From Dasypus novemcinctus (lineage: Eukaryota; Chordata; Mammalia; Cingulata; Dasypodidae): 64,000 bases of DNA. Under the pieces are notes generated by a model. That model ran no database searches, was not told where the DNA came from, and saw only the letters and a list, made by a program, of their open reading frames with translations. Location of the stretch: assembly GCF_030445035.2 (NCBI RefSeq), contig NC_080680.1, forward strand, positions 111,130,228 through 111,194,227, read 5' to 3'. Numbering within the stretch: the first letter of the stretch is position 1; the number at the start of each line of letters is the position of its first letter. Below, piece by piece: positions 33,169 to 44,059 of this stretch. The position numbers were made by a program, and so were the translations under genes.

Positions 33169-34104
33169 ATAGTGTCGTTCGCCGGGCGCCGGACGAGCCA
33201 CTCCAGTCCCGTGTTTCGGGGAGGGAGCGCGCGGGCAGCTGCGCGCCGGCCGAGGTGGCCACCAGCGCGCCGTGCCCGGGCGCCCCAGGCGCCAGGTGCG
33301 CCCGCGGGTCCCCCCGGGACGCACGTCGCCGCGCCGAGAGCGGGTGGGGCGCGGCGCGGGAGGAGGGACGGGGGGACCGGGAGAGAGACCGGAGGGCGGG
33401 GGCGACGCAGCCCCAACGGAGTGGGGGAACGGTGGAGTCAGCGGCAGGGTTGCGGCTCTGGCTGCTTGGAAGTGGCAAGGGAAGGAAGCACCCGCGCGCT
33501 GCGAGGCGCAAGCCGGGCCCCCGCGGGCTGGGCGTGCGGTCGGCAGCGCCATTGTGCCAGCCCCGCGGGCGACCGTCTGAGTTTCCCCAAGAAAACTCCA
33601 GCCGCGTTGGCGACGCGTTAACGCAGGGTTCCACCGCCTGGCCGACCCCACGCCCTTCCCCGGCGCACTCCATCTTCTGCGGCTTCCCGCCCGCCAGGAA
33701 GGTGTTGCCCAGGCGTTGTTTCCCTAGTTTCTTCCAGGAAAACAATAGGTATATTGAAAATGCTTTTCAAATCACCGCGGCCCCAGCCCCCCGGGGCACG
33801 TTTTGCCTCCTTCCTCCCGGCTCTGAGAAGCCCCTGCTCCTTAGGGTTTCTAGGGGGAACCTGGTTCCCACCCAAGTGCCCTTCGTCGATGCAGGAAGAG
33901 CAGAGGGGCTGCTTCAGCCTTTCCCTGTGTACTTACTGACCCGCCCCTCCGGAGGAGGCTTCTGCTAGGTGCTAGGTCGAGCCCCTGGCACGGCCATCAC
34001 GGTACCAGCCCTAGTGGAGCCCCAGACCACAGGAAGACAATGCACAGGTAAAGAGAAAAATGAACGGATCACCACAAGTTGAAAAACACTGCAATAAAAA
34101 TTAA

Positions 34105-34250
34105 GTAATAAAGTACTATGGTGTTTTAAAATTATTTTGTAGTGATGGTTGCACAATTCCCTGAATATACTAAAAAACCAGTGAATTGTACACTTTGGGT
34201 GAATTTTATGGTAAAGAAATTATGTCTTAATAAAGCTATTTAAAACCTTG
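34105..34250 (+). mobile_element. L1M 3' end
   Basis: GTGATGGTTGCACAATTCCCTGAATATACTAAAAAACCAGTGAATTGTACACTTTGGGTGAATTTTATGG and CTTAATAAAGCTATTT are the standard 3' terminus of an old L1. Confidence 0.88.
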
Positions 34251-34403
34251 CTGTCACGGAGAATAACAGGGAAGTGGATTTGCTTAGGTTTAGGAGCGCG
34301 CTCCCTGAGGAGCTTGGGCTGAGAGGTGAGGCGTGCAAGCAACAGGGGGGAGGGCACTCGAGCTCCTAAAAGGGCGCAGCTGCAAAACGTTCTAGGTGGA
34401 GTC

Positions 34404-34434
34404 ATGGCTCCTTCTTTCCCTCAGGAAGGTAAGT
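34404..34434 (+). other. Candidate exon end: ATG followed by AAG|GTAAGT donor
   Basis: ATG at 34404 (GTC before it, G at +4) reads M-A-P-S-F-P-Q-E, then meets an AAG|GTAAGT donor between 34428 and 34429. The same bases also form a good acceptor: a pyrimidine run ending in CCCTCAG at 34424, four bases before the donor. Either an alternative first exon or a chance pairing. Confidence 0.2.
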
Positions 34435-35254
34435 CACAAAACCAAATCCAGTGATGTTTCACAGAGCTGTGTGGTGGAAAGAGATTTTGGATCATCTCTA
34501 GGATTCCATCGGCAGAGAATTTAGTGTGAATTTGGAGATCATAACCGCCCTCCCCCCGCCCCCACTCCGACCATGTCTCTCCCCAGCTATCTTCCTATCT
34601 TTTTTCTTCCCCTTCATAGTCAAGCCTCTTGAAAGGGTGTGGAACTTTAAGAAGAGCCTTAAACAGAAGAAAAGTGGTTCACTTCCTCTAAAGAGTTCAG
34701 AGAGAAGCAGTCCTGGGCCTGCTTAACAGCTCTACTTCTCAAAGACCAGAGACCTAGGCTCTCTCAAAATGTTATTCTGACATAGGTAGTCTCCCTTTCT
34801 AGAGTCACTTCATGGTCTAGGCTAGCTGCTCCAGCTCTAGCCATCATGTCTGCATTCCAGCCAAGTTGGAAGGAATAAATAAGAGGCAAAGGATACATGG
34901 CAGCTGTCTCTTAAGGAAGGCTATCAACGGCTGCCTCGTGACACCTTTACTTATATCTTTGGCCAGAATTCAGTCACATAGCCATATTCAGTTTCGAGGA
35001 CAAAGCAATCTTCACTCTGCTGATTCTTGAGCCTAGCCAAAAAAAGCAGGCACCCCATTACCATGAAAGAAGAAAAAAACAAATATTGGGGGACAACCAA
35101 TGGTCTTTGTCATACTCATCAACCTCTAGCATTCTGGCTTCTGTCTCCCCCTGCCACTGCCACTGCTCACCATAATGGCTGAACACAAAGGGCATATCTC
35201 AGACTGTCCTCTTTTTGGGTGACCTATAAGCAGCATTTGACATTGTTGACCATG

Positions 35255-35713
35255 CCTTTCTGATTTTTTTTTTAACTTTAAGCCCAATTGATTGAGGCAT
35301 AATTTACATACAGTAGAATTCATCCTTTAGGTGTACAGCTCTATGAGTTTGGATACATTATACAGTCATGTAACCACCTCATCAAGATTTACAACATTGT
35401 CATCACCTCACAGACTTCCTCTGGGTCCCTTGGTAGTCAATCCTTTCCTCCCACCGCTAGCCCCTGGCAACCACGGCTTTGCCTTTTCCATAATGTCATA
35501 TAAATGGAATCAGACAACATATAACCTTTTATTTTGGGCTTCTTTCATTTGGCAAATGTTTTTGAGATTCATCCATGTTGCGTTGTGTGTATCAGTGGTT
35601 AGTTCCTTTTCATTGCCAAGTGGTATGCCATGTATGGCTGTACCACAGTGTGTCTGTTTACCAGTTAATGGATATTTAGGTTGTTTCTAGTTTGTAGCCA
35701 TTACAAATAAAGC
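35255..35713 (+). mobile_element. L1M 3' UTR, left part
   Basis: TTGAGGCATAATTTACATACAGTAGAATTC, CCCCTGGCAACCAC, GTCATATAAATGGAATCAGACAACATATAACC and GAGATTCATCCATGTTGCG follow the old L1 3' UTR order. The element resumes at 36322 after the LTR insertion (CATCATAAGCATTCATG...TTCTTTTCTTTGGATAAATACATAAGG). Confidence 0.85.
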
Positions 35714-36316
35714 TGTGACAGTTTGAGATTATTTTGAATCCCCAAAAGAGAGATTATGTTTGTTAACTGGTCTTTTCCCCTGTGTGTGATCCCTTTGATT
35801 GTATTAGATTCACCTGAGATGTCTTCAATTAGATTACCTGTTAAGATTAGGGTTTTGATTACACCACAGCTGTGTGACTCAGGGCTGAGTCCCATCCCCT
35901 TGGTGGGCTGATAGAAACAGACACTCACTAAAGAAGACACACAGGAAGAGAAAGAGTGCTCCATAGATACCAGAGGAAAGAACTTTGTCAGCTTGATCCT
36001 GCAGCCCTGGGAAGAGAGATGAGCCATTTGCCTGATAGTTTACCTAACTAACCTTATGAGGAGAGCAGCTGAGAAGACCCGGAAGGAAACAAGCCCTATG
36101 CCATCCTGTATTTGAGAGAGGGGGAGGCTGAACCATAGCAGAGATTGGCATCTGTCTTGCTTCAACACATAGCAACTGACTTTGGTGAGAAAGCAACCTT
36201 GAGTTGGACTCTAAGGGCCTTGTAACTGTGAGCTTTTACCCCAAATAAACATCCTTTATAAAAGCCAACAGATTTCTGGTACTTTGCATCAGCACCCCCT
36301 TTGGCTGACTAATATA
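35714..36316 (+). mobile_element. Solo LTR, ERVL-like, with 5-bp duplication (copy A)
   Basis: 603-bp LTR from TGTGACAGTTTGAG to GGCTGACTAATATA, with a polyadenylation signal in CCCCAAATAAACATCC about 65 bp before the end. AAAGC flanks it at 35709-35713 and 36317-36321, and the host L1 sequence reads through if the LTR is removed. It shares its 3' part with 62921-63467. A minus-strand frame of 108 codons in it is spurious. Confidence 0.9.
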
Positions 36317-36321
36317 AAAGC

Positions 36322-36415
36322 CATCATAAGCATTCATGAAAAGGTGTTGGTGTGAGCATATGTTTCTTTTCTTTGGATAAATACATAAGGCCACTCCTTC
36401 CTTTTTGAAGTACTG
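36322..36415 (+). mobile_element. L1M 3' UTR, right part
   Basis: Continuation of 35255-35713 after the solo LTR. Confidence 0.75.
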
Positions 36416-36449
36416 TCTTCTATGATACCATGTGGCCATGATGCTAGTG

Positions 36450-37060
36450 ACCTCTTCTCTGCTACTTGTCTTTTAAATATCAGTGTCCTGCAGGGTCCTA
36501 GCCTAAGCTCTCTTTGCTTCTCACTCTACCTACAAACCGAAGCAGTTTCATCTACTTCCATGACTTCACTGAATCACCTATATGGAGCTCACTTCCAAAA
36601 CTAAATCTCCAATGAGCTCAGTCTCCTAAGCTTCACACAAAGGTCTTTGTAACATCTGCACAAACATTCAAACCCAGCATGTCATCTCTCCCTGCAAATC
36701 TCCTCCTAATAACCTGCCAGCCTACCCTAGTAACTGAAAGGGCATGAACGTCTCATGGAATCTGGCCAACCTCCTTGATTCCTCACCTCCCTCATCTCCC
36801 ATATCTGGTCAAGATTTCCTCACACTACATCCTAAGCAGACACAGAGCCCACCACTCCTTTTCAACCCCATTGCTACTGCTGCAAAAACTTTCTCCTGGA
36901 CTCCCTGACTCTAGTTGCAATCTGTTCCAACCATTTCTCGCTGCCAGAGCATTTTCCAAAGACACAAATATAATCATATCACACCCTTGCCTAAAGCCCT
37001 TTAGTGGTCATCTTTTAACTTTAAGATAAAGGTTAAATTCAATTTTAGGTGCATTCTAAA
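36450..37060 (+). mobile_element. L2 LINE fragment
   Basis: AAATATCAGTGTCCTGCAGGGTCC (the 'aaatgttggtgttcctcagggt' segment), then CTTTCTCCTGGACTCCCTGAC and ACACCCTTGCCTAAAGCCCTTTAGTGG are in L2 order. Frames are broken. Confidence 0.65.
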
Positions 37061-37189
37061 TTTTTTGAAGTTAGTACATTGACAATTTCTATAAGCAATA
37101 GAAAAACGAGTAAATTCACTTTATGGGACTGGGTTAAAGCTTATTAAGAGTCATAAATACATCTTATGCTATAGAAAATGTAGGAAAAA

Positions 37190-37435
37190 GTAAGAGACTT
37201 TAGAATCAAGCAGACTTTGGTTAGTTCTTGCTTGGTCGTTTACTAGCTTTATGATCTTGGCTCTATTACTTAACCTCTTTAAGTTTCAGATTTCTTCACA
37301 AATAAAACTAGGACAATAATACCTATCTTTAAAGGTTGCTTTGAAAACTAGATACATACAATGCATATAAAGTACCTAGCAGTGTCTGATACTTAGTAGA
37401 TATTCAAAAAACAGTAACTATAATAAACTATTATC
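37190..37435 (+). repeat. MIR SINE
   Basis: GACTTTAGAATCAAGCAGAC, TATGATCTTGGCTCTATTACTTAACCTC, AATAAAACTAGGACAATAATACC and ATATAAAGTACCTAGCAGTGTCTGATACTTAGTAG cover nearly a whole MIR. Confidence 0.88.
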
Positions 37436-37439
37436 ATTA

Positions 37440-39480
37440 CATTGTAACTGTCCTTTCAAAATCTCAAACATTTTAACAACTGTATCACTATTTATCTTCA
37501 AAGCATCCCTTTGAAGAAGCTAAACCAATTCAGATACAGACAATAAGATCAATTTCTTCATTCCCATAAATAAAATGAGAATGTTAGACTAGATTATATG
37601 TTTATTCATTGGAAATTATATAGATATAATGAAAAATGTCCCACAGCTACAACTTAGGATGTGGGTACTCTCAATCCATTGATACCATCTGTCCATTTTT
37701 TATCTGATATTTATTAATTAAGCTTTACGTACTGGGTACTATTATCACTCCAGGTGCACATTAACACCTCTCTAATTTGGATGTTTAGCTTAGCAGCTCT
37801 ACCTATCTGAAATTTAATCTAGACCCAGGAAATAAAACAACGATGTAATAAAGTCCATGCTTTAAGGAGTTTTTCTTAGGCTTTTTAGGGCCATAACCCT
37901 CTTGAGAATCTTGATGAAGGCTATGGACCTTCTTCCCAGAAAAACACACAAGTGGCACAAACCCACAGCATTCTGCATACAGTATCAGGTGACTTGCTCA
38001 CCTCCCACCCCTCAAAGCGCATCCATTGTTCATGAATCTCAGGGCTAAGTTCTGCTGGTCTGGAGTTTACAACTTGTCCTTACATGTACATTATTTTCTT
38101 TTTTCCTGCAACTATCTAGTGAGACAGTTATAACTATTTTGTAAATGAGGAACTTAGAGCTTAGATTAATTAAATGGCTTGCTTAGGTCAGTAAGAGTTA
38201 AATTCATCAACAACTAAAGTCTACAAGTTTACTGGTTTAAAAAAAAAAAAGAATGCGCCACCTCTGAGAAAAAAATTCACATTTTTGTAGAGGTACAATG
38301 CATAAGCTTTGGAACAGAAAGTCTTGACCTGGGACCACAGATGGACTTATGAGATCTACCTAAAATGATAGAAAGAATTATGGGTTTTGGGGGGAGGGGC
38401 TGTGAGAGAGAGAAAATGGGGGAGCCATACCTATGATCAGGATCTCAGTGTTCTCAATTCCAAACAAACAAAACCCTAAATAGGACTGCTTTAGATATAA
38501 CCCTTAATATGTTGGTTAAATGGTTTTCTGGTTCACTAGAAATAGAAACACATAATTAGGAGCGTTTGGAGAGGAACAGGAAGAGTGTAATGTCATGCAG
38601 TAACAGCTAAAAGTGAAGAAGAAAAGAGAAAATGGGCACAACAACAACAAAAACATCAGTTTGGGGTCATTCAGTACAGGGACAAACAGGCCTGCACACC
38701 ACAGCAGCTTATGAGAATATTATGAAATAACAGGGTTCAGCATCTGTTTAAGACTAAATAGGCATTCAAAATTTTCCATTCAGATTTGTTTTCAATGTTT
38801 ATATTTTGGCTAGGCTGAATTTTAGTTATTGGAAAATGTATTCCACGATTGTGGTACTTCTCATTCCTGGTCGATGTTGGATAATTGGAGTTATTACTAT
38901 AATTTTAAATGTCTAACTGGGGAAGAATAGAATAAACATAAGGACAATCGCTTAGTCAGCCTCAGGGCACCATTCCAATATATTAACAATCCAAAGCAAA
39001 CCATTCGATTGATAATTAAAATATAAGAACAGGCAGTCTTCTAATTTACTTGGCATTACACTTCAATCGTATTCCTACAATGAGAAGTTATTTGTGTCCT
39101 GTGGAATTTTTGTGTTATAATGTATGCCACTTTATCTTTTCATACTTCCCTGTAAATAATGTTCCTGTTAGAGACATGTAAAGATACACAGGAAAGAAAC
39201 ATATCTCTGGCAGAAACTGGGTATTTGTTTATCTGGAATTTGTTTATCTGGGAGAGGGTCGCATATGTGTGTGTGTGTACATGTGCACACACATAGTGAA
39301 ATAATTTACTGAGTTATTGATCTGCAGATTTTACAAAATTTCATATTTCCTAGTTGTTTTTTGAGATGGAGTAAACATGGAGTCACTATTAGCCTTCATT
39401 TTCTTCCACCACTAAAAAAATAGTCTCTGAAACTATGTCAGCTCAAGTACCTTCTTGCAATTCTACTGAAATTAGGTAAG
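37440..39480. other. Mostly unrecognised AT-rich sequence; MIR trace
   Basis: A MIR-like core at about 38125-38215 (GTAAATGAGGAACTTAGAGC). A short TG/CA inverted dinucleotide tract at 39265-39294 could form a hairpin. No gene signal. Confidence 0.4.
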
Positions 39481-39497
39481 ATTAGCCCAAAGATTTT

Positions 39498-40091
39498 TTT
39501 TTTTATTGACTTTGTAATAATATTACATTAAAAATATATATGTGAGGTCCCATTCAACCCCACCCCCCCACCCCCCCTCTCCCCCCCCCCAACAACACTC
39601 GTTCCCATCATCATGACACATCCATTGGATTTGGTAAGTACATCTTTGGGCACCTCTGCACCTCATATACATTGGTTCACATCATGGCCCATACTCTCCT
39701 CTATTCCATCATGTAGGCCCTGTGAGGATTTACAATGTCCGGTGATTACCTCTGAAGCACCATCCAGGGCAGCTCCATGTCCCGAAGACGCCTCCACCTC
39801 TCATCTCTTCCTGCCTTTCCCCATACCCTTTGTCCATTATGTCCACTTTTCCCAATCCAATGCCACCTCTTCTATGTGGACACTGGATTGGTTGTGTCCA
39901 TTGCACCTTTATGTCAAGAGGAGGCTCAGATTCCACCTGGATGCTGGATGCAATCCTCCCATTTTCAGTTGTAATCACTCTAGGCTCCATGGTGTGGTGG
40001 TTGTCCTTCTTCACCTCCATCTTAGCTGAGTGTGGTAAGTCCAATAAATCAGATTGTAGGTGCTGGAGTCTGTTGAGGCTCAGGATCTGGC
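39498..40091 (-). mobile_element. Young 5'-truncated L1 3' end with 15-bp duplication
   Basis: The minus strand reads L1 3' UTR sequence ending in poly-A (T tract at 39494-39504 on plus). TAGCCCAAAGATTTT flanks it perfectly at 39483-39497 and 40092-40106. The 3' UTR includes a G-rich tract (C on plus at about 39560-39592). The perfect duplication indicates a recent, lineage-specific insertion. The 142-codon minus frame (39730-40158) runs through 3' UTR sequence. Confidence 0.93.
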
Positions 40092-40194
40092 TAGCCCAAA
40101 GATTTTGACAGGAAGGACACTGGTAAAATGCACATTGTTCTTTTCTTGGGTTAAACATGGGACATCTGTCCTTCTCTCCTTCATAGTCTTTAAA

Positions 40195-40250
40195 TATGTA
40201 TATATATATATCTTTATATATATCTTTATATATAGTCTATATATACAGAC
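40195..40250. repeat. TATA-rich simple repeat
   Basis: Imperfect (TA)n with CTTTATATATAT units. Confidence 0.8.
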
Positions 40251-41104
40251 ACATATGGACATACATGCACACACTCAAGACACTAGTAGTATTGACTTCC
40301 GATTCATGAATCGTTCTTAGAATCACAGTCTATTGACGATGGAAGGAATCCTGGGGTTCCTAGTCCAATAGCAACACAAACTTCCACAACTGACCTGGAA
40401 TCATCCTTCTTGTTGGAGCACATTTATTGTTTTCTTTTAGCTCAAAAAGCTGAAAAGGCCTATTTGTTTTTTGTTTTTAGAATCCTCTCACCCACAACAA
40501 AATGATGTATGTGTTCAGAACAGCCCATGATTATATGTGTACAGATGTAGCAAGAACATTTATTTCACCATTGCCAAGTCTGACCTACTATGGAAGATGA
40601 ACAATGACCTCTCAGAGATAACCCAGTGACACCATGGACTCATCAAGGGGACTGTGCCAAGGAAAAATAGCTGCCCCTTAACCACATATTAGAAAGAAAC
40701 CAGTTCAATGTCACCCAGATACACTGCACATTGGTTACTGAGGGTCAGAAGACCTGAGGGAGGTTAGGTTGATATAAGGTTATGAATTCTTAATTTAATA
40801 TATCCTATCAGTTCTGCTATGCTGAATGAAACTGGAGAAGCTGTTTGGTTATTGGTATCTTTAAAGGGAGGCTTATGTCATTACCATTAAATCCTTTCAT
40901 CTTCTAATGCAATATTAAAAGTAACCCTTGCTAAGAAGGACCACAAGATTTTCTGGAACTTGTTTTAAGGAGGACCATTTAAAGAAAAGCTAAAAACCAT
41001 TTCTCCCTCCTAAGGGTTGGAAATTTGGATTTATTCTTGAAGCAAAATGTCCATTTGTTCTAGGAAAAATGTGAGTGGGACATATTACTTATGCAAATGC
41101 AATC

Positions 41105-41225
41105 GAGCACCCACTAGAATGTAAGCACCTTGGGGACAGGGTTTATTTTTCTACTTTGTTCACTCATAAGTCCCCTAGAGCAGTGCCTAACTCATAGAGG
41201 GCTCACAATACATAGAACAGAAAAA
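41105..41225 (+). repeat. L2/MIR-type 3' fragment
   Basis: AGAATGTAAGCACCTTGGGGACAGGGTTTATTTTTC and TAGAGCAGTGCCTAACTCATAGAGGGC resemble the L2 3' end 'actgtgagctccttgagggcagggac ... acagtgcctggcacatagtagg'. Confidence 0.7.
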
Positions 41226-41424
41226 TTATTCTTGAGGAAGACCCCAAGAAGGTGTTTATTTCTTGAATGTATCTTTTATCAGATCCAAGTCCTTGCAGCT
41301 GATAGTCCCCATAGAATAGTTTCTCTCTAAGTGTGGATTTAGACTTAGAGAGATAGCATGCCTGGATAGTACTATTTGTTCATGTGTCTGCATTGTCATC
41401 TAAGGGATCAGGGACATGAATTCC

Positions 41425-41444
41425 AACACACACACACACACACA
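41425..41444. repeat. (AC)n microsatellite
   Basis: Uninterrupted AC dinucleotide run of about 20 bp. Confidence 0.9.
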
Positions 41445-41449
41445 AAGAT

Positions 41450-43595
41450 AGGCAGGAAAGTAGAAAGTGTGACGCCTGTCTTCTCTTCCCTTGATTCTAG
41501 AGAAAATTGTGGAAAAGAATTAGACTATGCTTGAGACAATATAACTTGGTCTAGATTGTCAGTGTTCTACACATGATATTACGACTCAATAAACTCAGAC
41601 CCTGGAAGTATGTTTGGGACCAAGTATTGTGTTTATGTCTTTTGAGAGTCCATGGGATAAAAATCATAGCCCAGCAGGCAAGGGCGGGTGTCCAAGAAAG
41701 GAGGTAGATAGAGTCCCACTTTTAGTCATTCTAAGTCCATTAGTCTTGGGACCGGAAATATGAACTGCAGAGAAGGGTATTACCAAGGGCTTAAAGGAAA
41801 GATGGTGTCAGGTTCTGGGTCAAGAATGGACTACAGTGAGGCATAAGACATGGTGCCTGTCCCCAAGGACCTCACAGTTTATATGGGGAAGGTATGTTTA
41901 TAATCAAAATAGAAATGTACGTAAGTATAAGGACAAAGGTATGAATGAGGAAGAAAGGAAGAAATGATGCCTGGGCTATGTCTTTGAGGATAAAAACCAC
42001 TTAACCAGAAATGTGTGTGTGTCTGTGTTTGTGTGTGTCTCTGTGTGGGTCTGTATATCTAAATATGGGGAGAAAAATAGGAATAAGACTATTCCAGGAA
42101 GAGAGACCAGCAACAAGAAGCAGCGGGAGGAGGTGGACATCATGCTGGTATGTGCTGCGGTACGAGGCAGGGAACAGGACCATGGCCTTGCTCAACTCCA
42201 GGGGCACCACTGACATCAATACAGTGGGATGGAGCCCCCTGTGGTTGTGCAACGCAGTGGCCCAGTAGAAAGTGGTTAAAGGCGAGGCTGAAGGGGGCCA
42301 CATGAGGACCTGGGAGGCGAAAGAGCATCTCCCTTACCACAGATGACAAGCAGCACATCATGACTGCAGACCTTCACAGTCTACTACAGTTTATCATTCC
42401 TATTTCCTTGAAACTTTTCAGATGTATCCACCAGCACAAAACAAAGACAGCCAGGGTTGACAATTGGCACCACTGATTTCATCAACAGTCATAGCTCATA
42501 TCCTATCACATTTCAAATAGTTTACATTTTCTTCCCTTTGATGTATTGGGGCAGTATGTTGTAAAGGAGGGGGTGTGATCTGATGATGGGGCATTATAAT
42601 ATCCCCCACATATCCTTATGCTACTGCTTCCATATTGTGTTGACAGGGTGCTGGCATTTGGGGACAGTGTGGGTGATGGATTTGAGGGTGGACAAGAATG
42701 GTGGAAGGAAAACTCATTAGAATGTTGCTGTAATCATTTCTATGAAATACGATGAGATCCTAAATTAGGGCTGGAAGAGTTGGCATGGAAAGGAGAGAGA
42801 AAGGCATCATGACCAATTCTCATGGCTCAAATGTCTCAGGGAAAGGCGAGAAGATTCGAGGAGTCCGCAGGTGCCAGTAGAGGATTCTGACCTCAGCAGA
42901 TGAACAGCTTATCGTTATTTCCCTCTGGGTTGGGGCCCACTTTGTGTTTTGTTGCGTGGCCTATGAACTCTATTAAGCTGCATGCAGTAGAGCCAGTGGA
43001 GAGGGCAGGAGATGAGAAGTAACATTTGAGGAACCAACTGGACTTAATTTTCTACAACACACTTTTCCGGAGAGCTGTCAAATTGCCATATCAGAGGGCC
43101 TGGGGCGAAATAATGATGCAATTGATTATTCAAAAGTTGTATTGTTCGTAAGAACATTAATCTAAAGAACTAGGTACGTTACTTCCAATAAGAAGTCATC
43201 TGATTTTCAGGTATCAAACTTTTCTTCATGAGATGGGTCAATAAATTAGTCCAGCATTCTTCTAGCTACTCATTTCCATTCTACTAACCTTTCCCTGCCA
43301 CCACCTTCATTAGTTACCCACATTCATAGGGGACTTGGTAACTCCCGGAATTCCTCTCCACATCAGACACCATCATCATATCCTTTACTCAAATGCTGAT
43401 ATGAATGCTTCTTGCAAACCCTTTCCTAAGAGTTTCTTGACCTCTCCTACCCAAACAATTTTACCTCCATTCCACTCAAACCAAATACACCCATCAGATT
43501 TCATGTTCAAATGCCAAATATGAACATGACTCTTTTTAAAGAAAAGGTGAGTTTACTTTCTCAGATTTGAAGAATCCATTTTCTTCCATATCCAC
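41450..43595. other. No recognisable gene; GT tract
   Basis: A GT-rich tract at 42012-42053. Frames at 42001-42361 (up to 100 codons) surround it on both strands and look like chance. 41800-41990 resembles old repeat sequence that I cannot name. Confidence 0.4.
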
Positions 43596-43597
43596 TG

Positions 43598-44056
43598 TTT
43601 TGTTTCTAGGGTGGCTGTAACCAAGTACCACAAACTGGGTGGCTTAAGACAATATAAAGTCATTGTCTCACAAAGCTAGAGGCCCGCAGCCCAAAGTCAG
43701 GGTGTCAGCAGGGCCACGCTGCCTCTGAAACCTGAAGGGGAGACTCCTTCCTTGCTGCTTCTACTTCTGGGGATGTGCCAGCAGCCCTGGTGCTCCTTGG
43801 AGTGTGGCTGCAGCACTTCTGCTGCCACCACCACATGGCCCTCTCCCCTGTGTCTGTCTGTATCTCCTCTCTCCTCCTCATAAGGACACAGTCACATGGG
43901 ATTAGGTGCCTACCCAACCCCAGTATGAACTCAATGTTATTTAACTAATTCTATCCTATTTCCAGATAAGGTCATATTCTGAAATCCTGAGGGCTCAACT
44001 TTAACTTTGTCTTTAGGGCGGGGGAGAGGCGGGGGGACACAATTCAACCCACAACA
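43598..44056 (-). mobile_element. MLT1-type MaLR LTR
   Basis: TTTCTAGGGTGGCTGTAACCAAGTACCACAAACTGGGTGGC at one end, and ATTTCCAGATAAGGTCATATTC with GACACAATTCAACCCACAACA at the other, in the reverse orientation typical of MLT1. Confidence 0.85.
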
Positions 44057-44059
44057 TCC

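Larger units (their letters stand above)
32390..33720. promoter_or_regulatory. CpG island, probable promoter of an unidentified gene or gene pair
   Basis: GC content and CpG density rise abruptly here compared with the AT-rich window; CpGs are dense from about 32640 and maximal at 32920-33560. The left edge contains a NotI site GCGGCCGC (32398-32405). CpG retention in an otherwise CpG-poor mammalian window indicates germline-unmethylated promoter DNA. The open frames here (up to 336 codons plus, 311 minus) exist because stop codons are rare in GC-rich sequence; they overlap in several frames, are low-complexity Arg/Pro/Ala/Gly, and should not be called proteins. No flanking exons could be linked, so gene and direction remain open. 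Confidence 0.85.

Noticed and set aside
32611..33745. Overlapping open frames of 336, 311, 267, 250 and 152 codons
   Set aside because: They lie on both strands of one CpG island, are low-complexity Arg/Pro/Ala/Gly, and reflect scarcity of stop codons in GC-rich DNA.
39730..40158. 142-codon minus-strand frame as a gene
   Set aside because: It starts in flanking DNA and reads across the target duplication into an L1 3' UTR.
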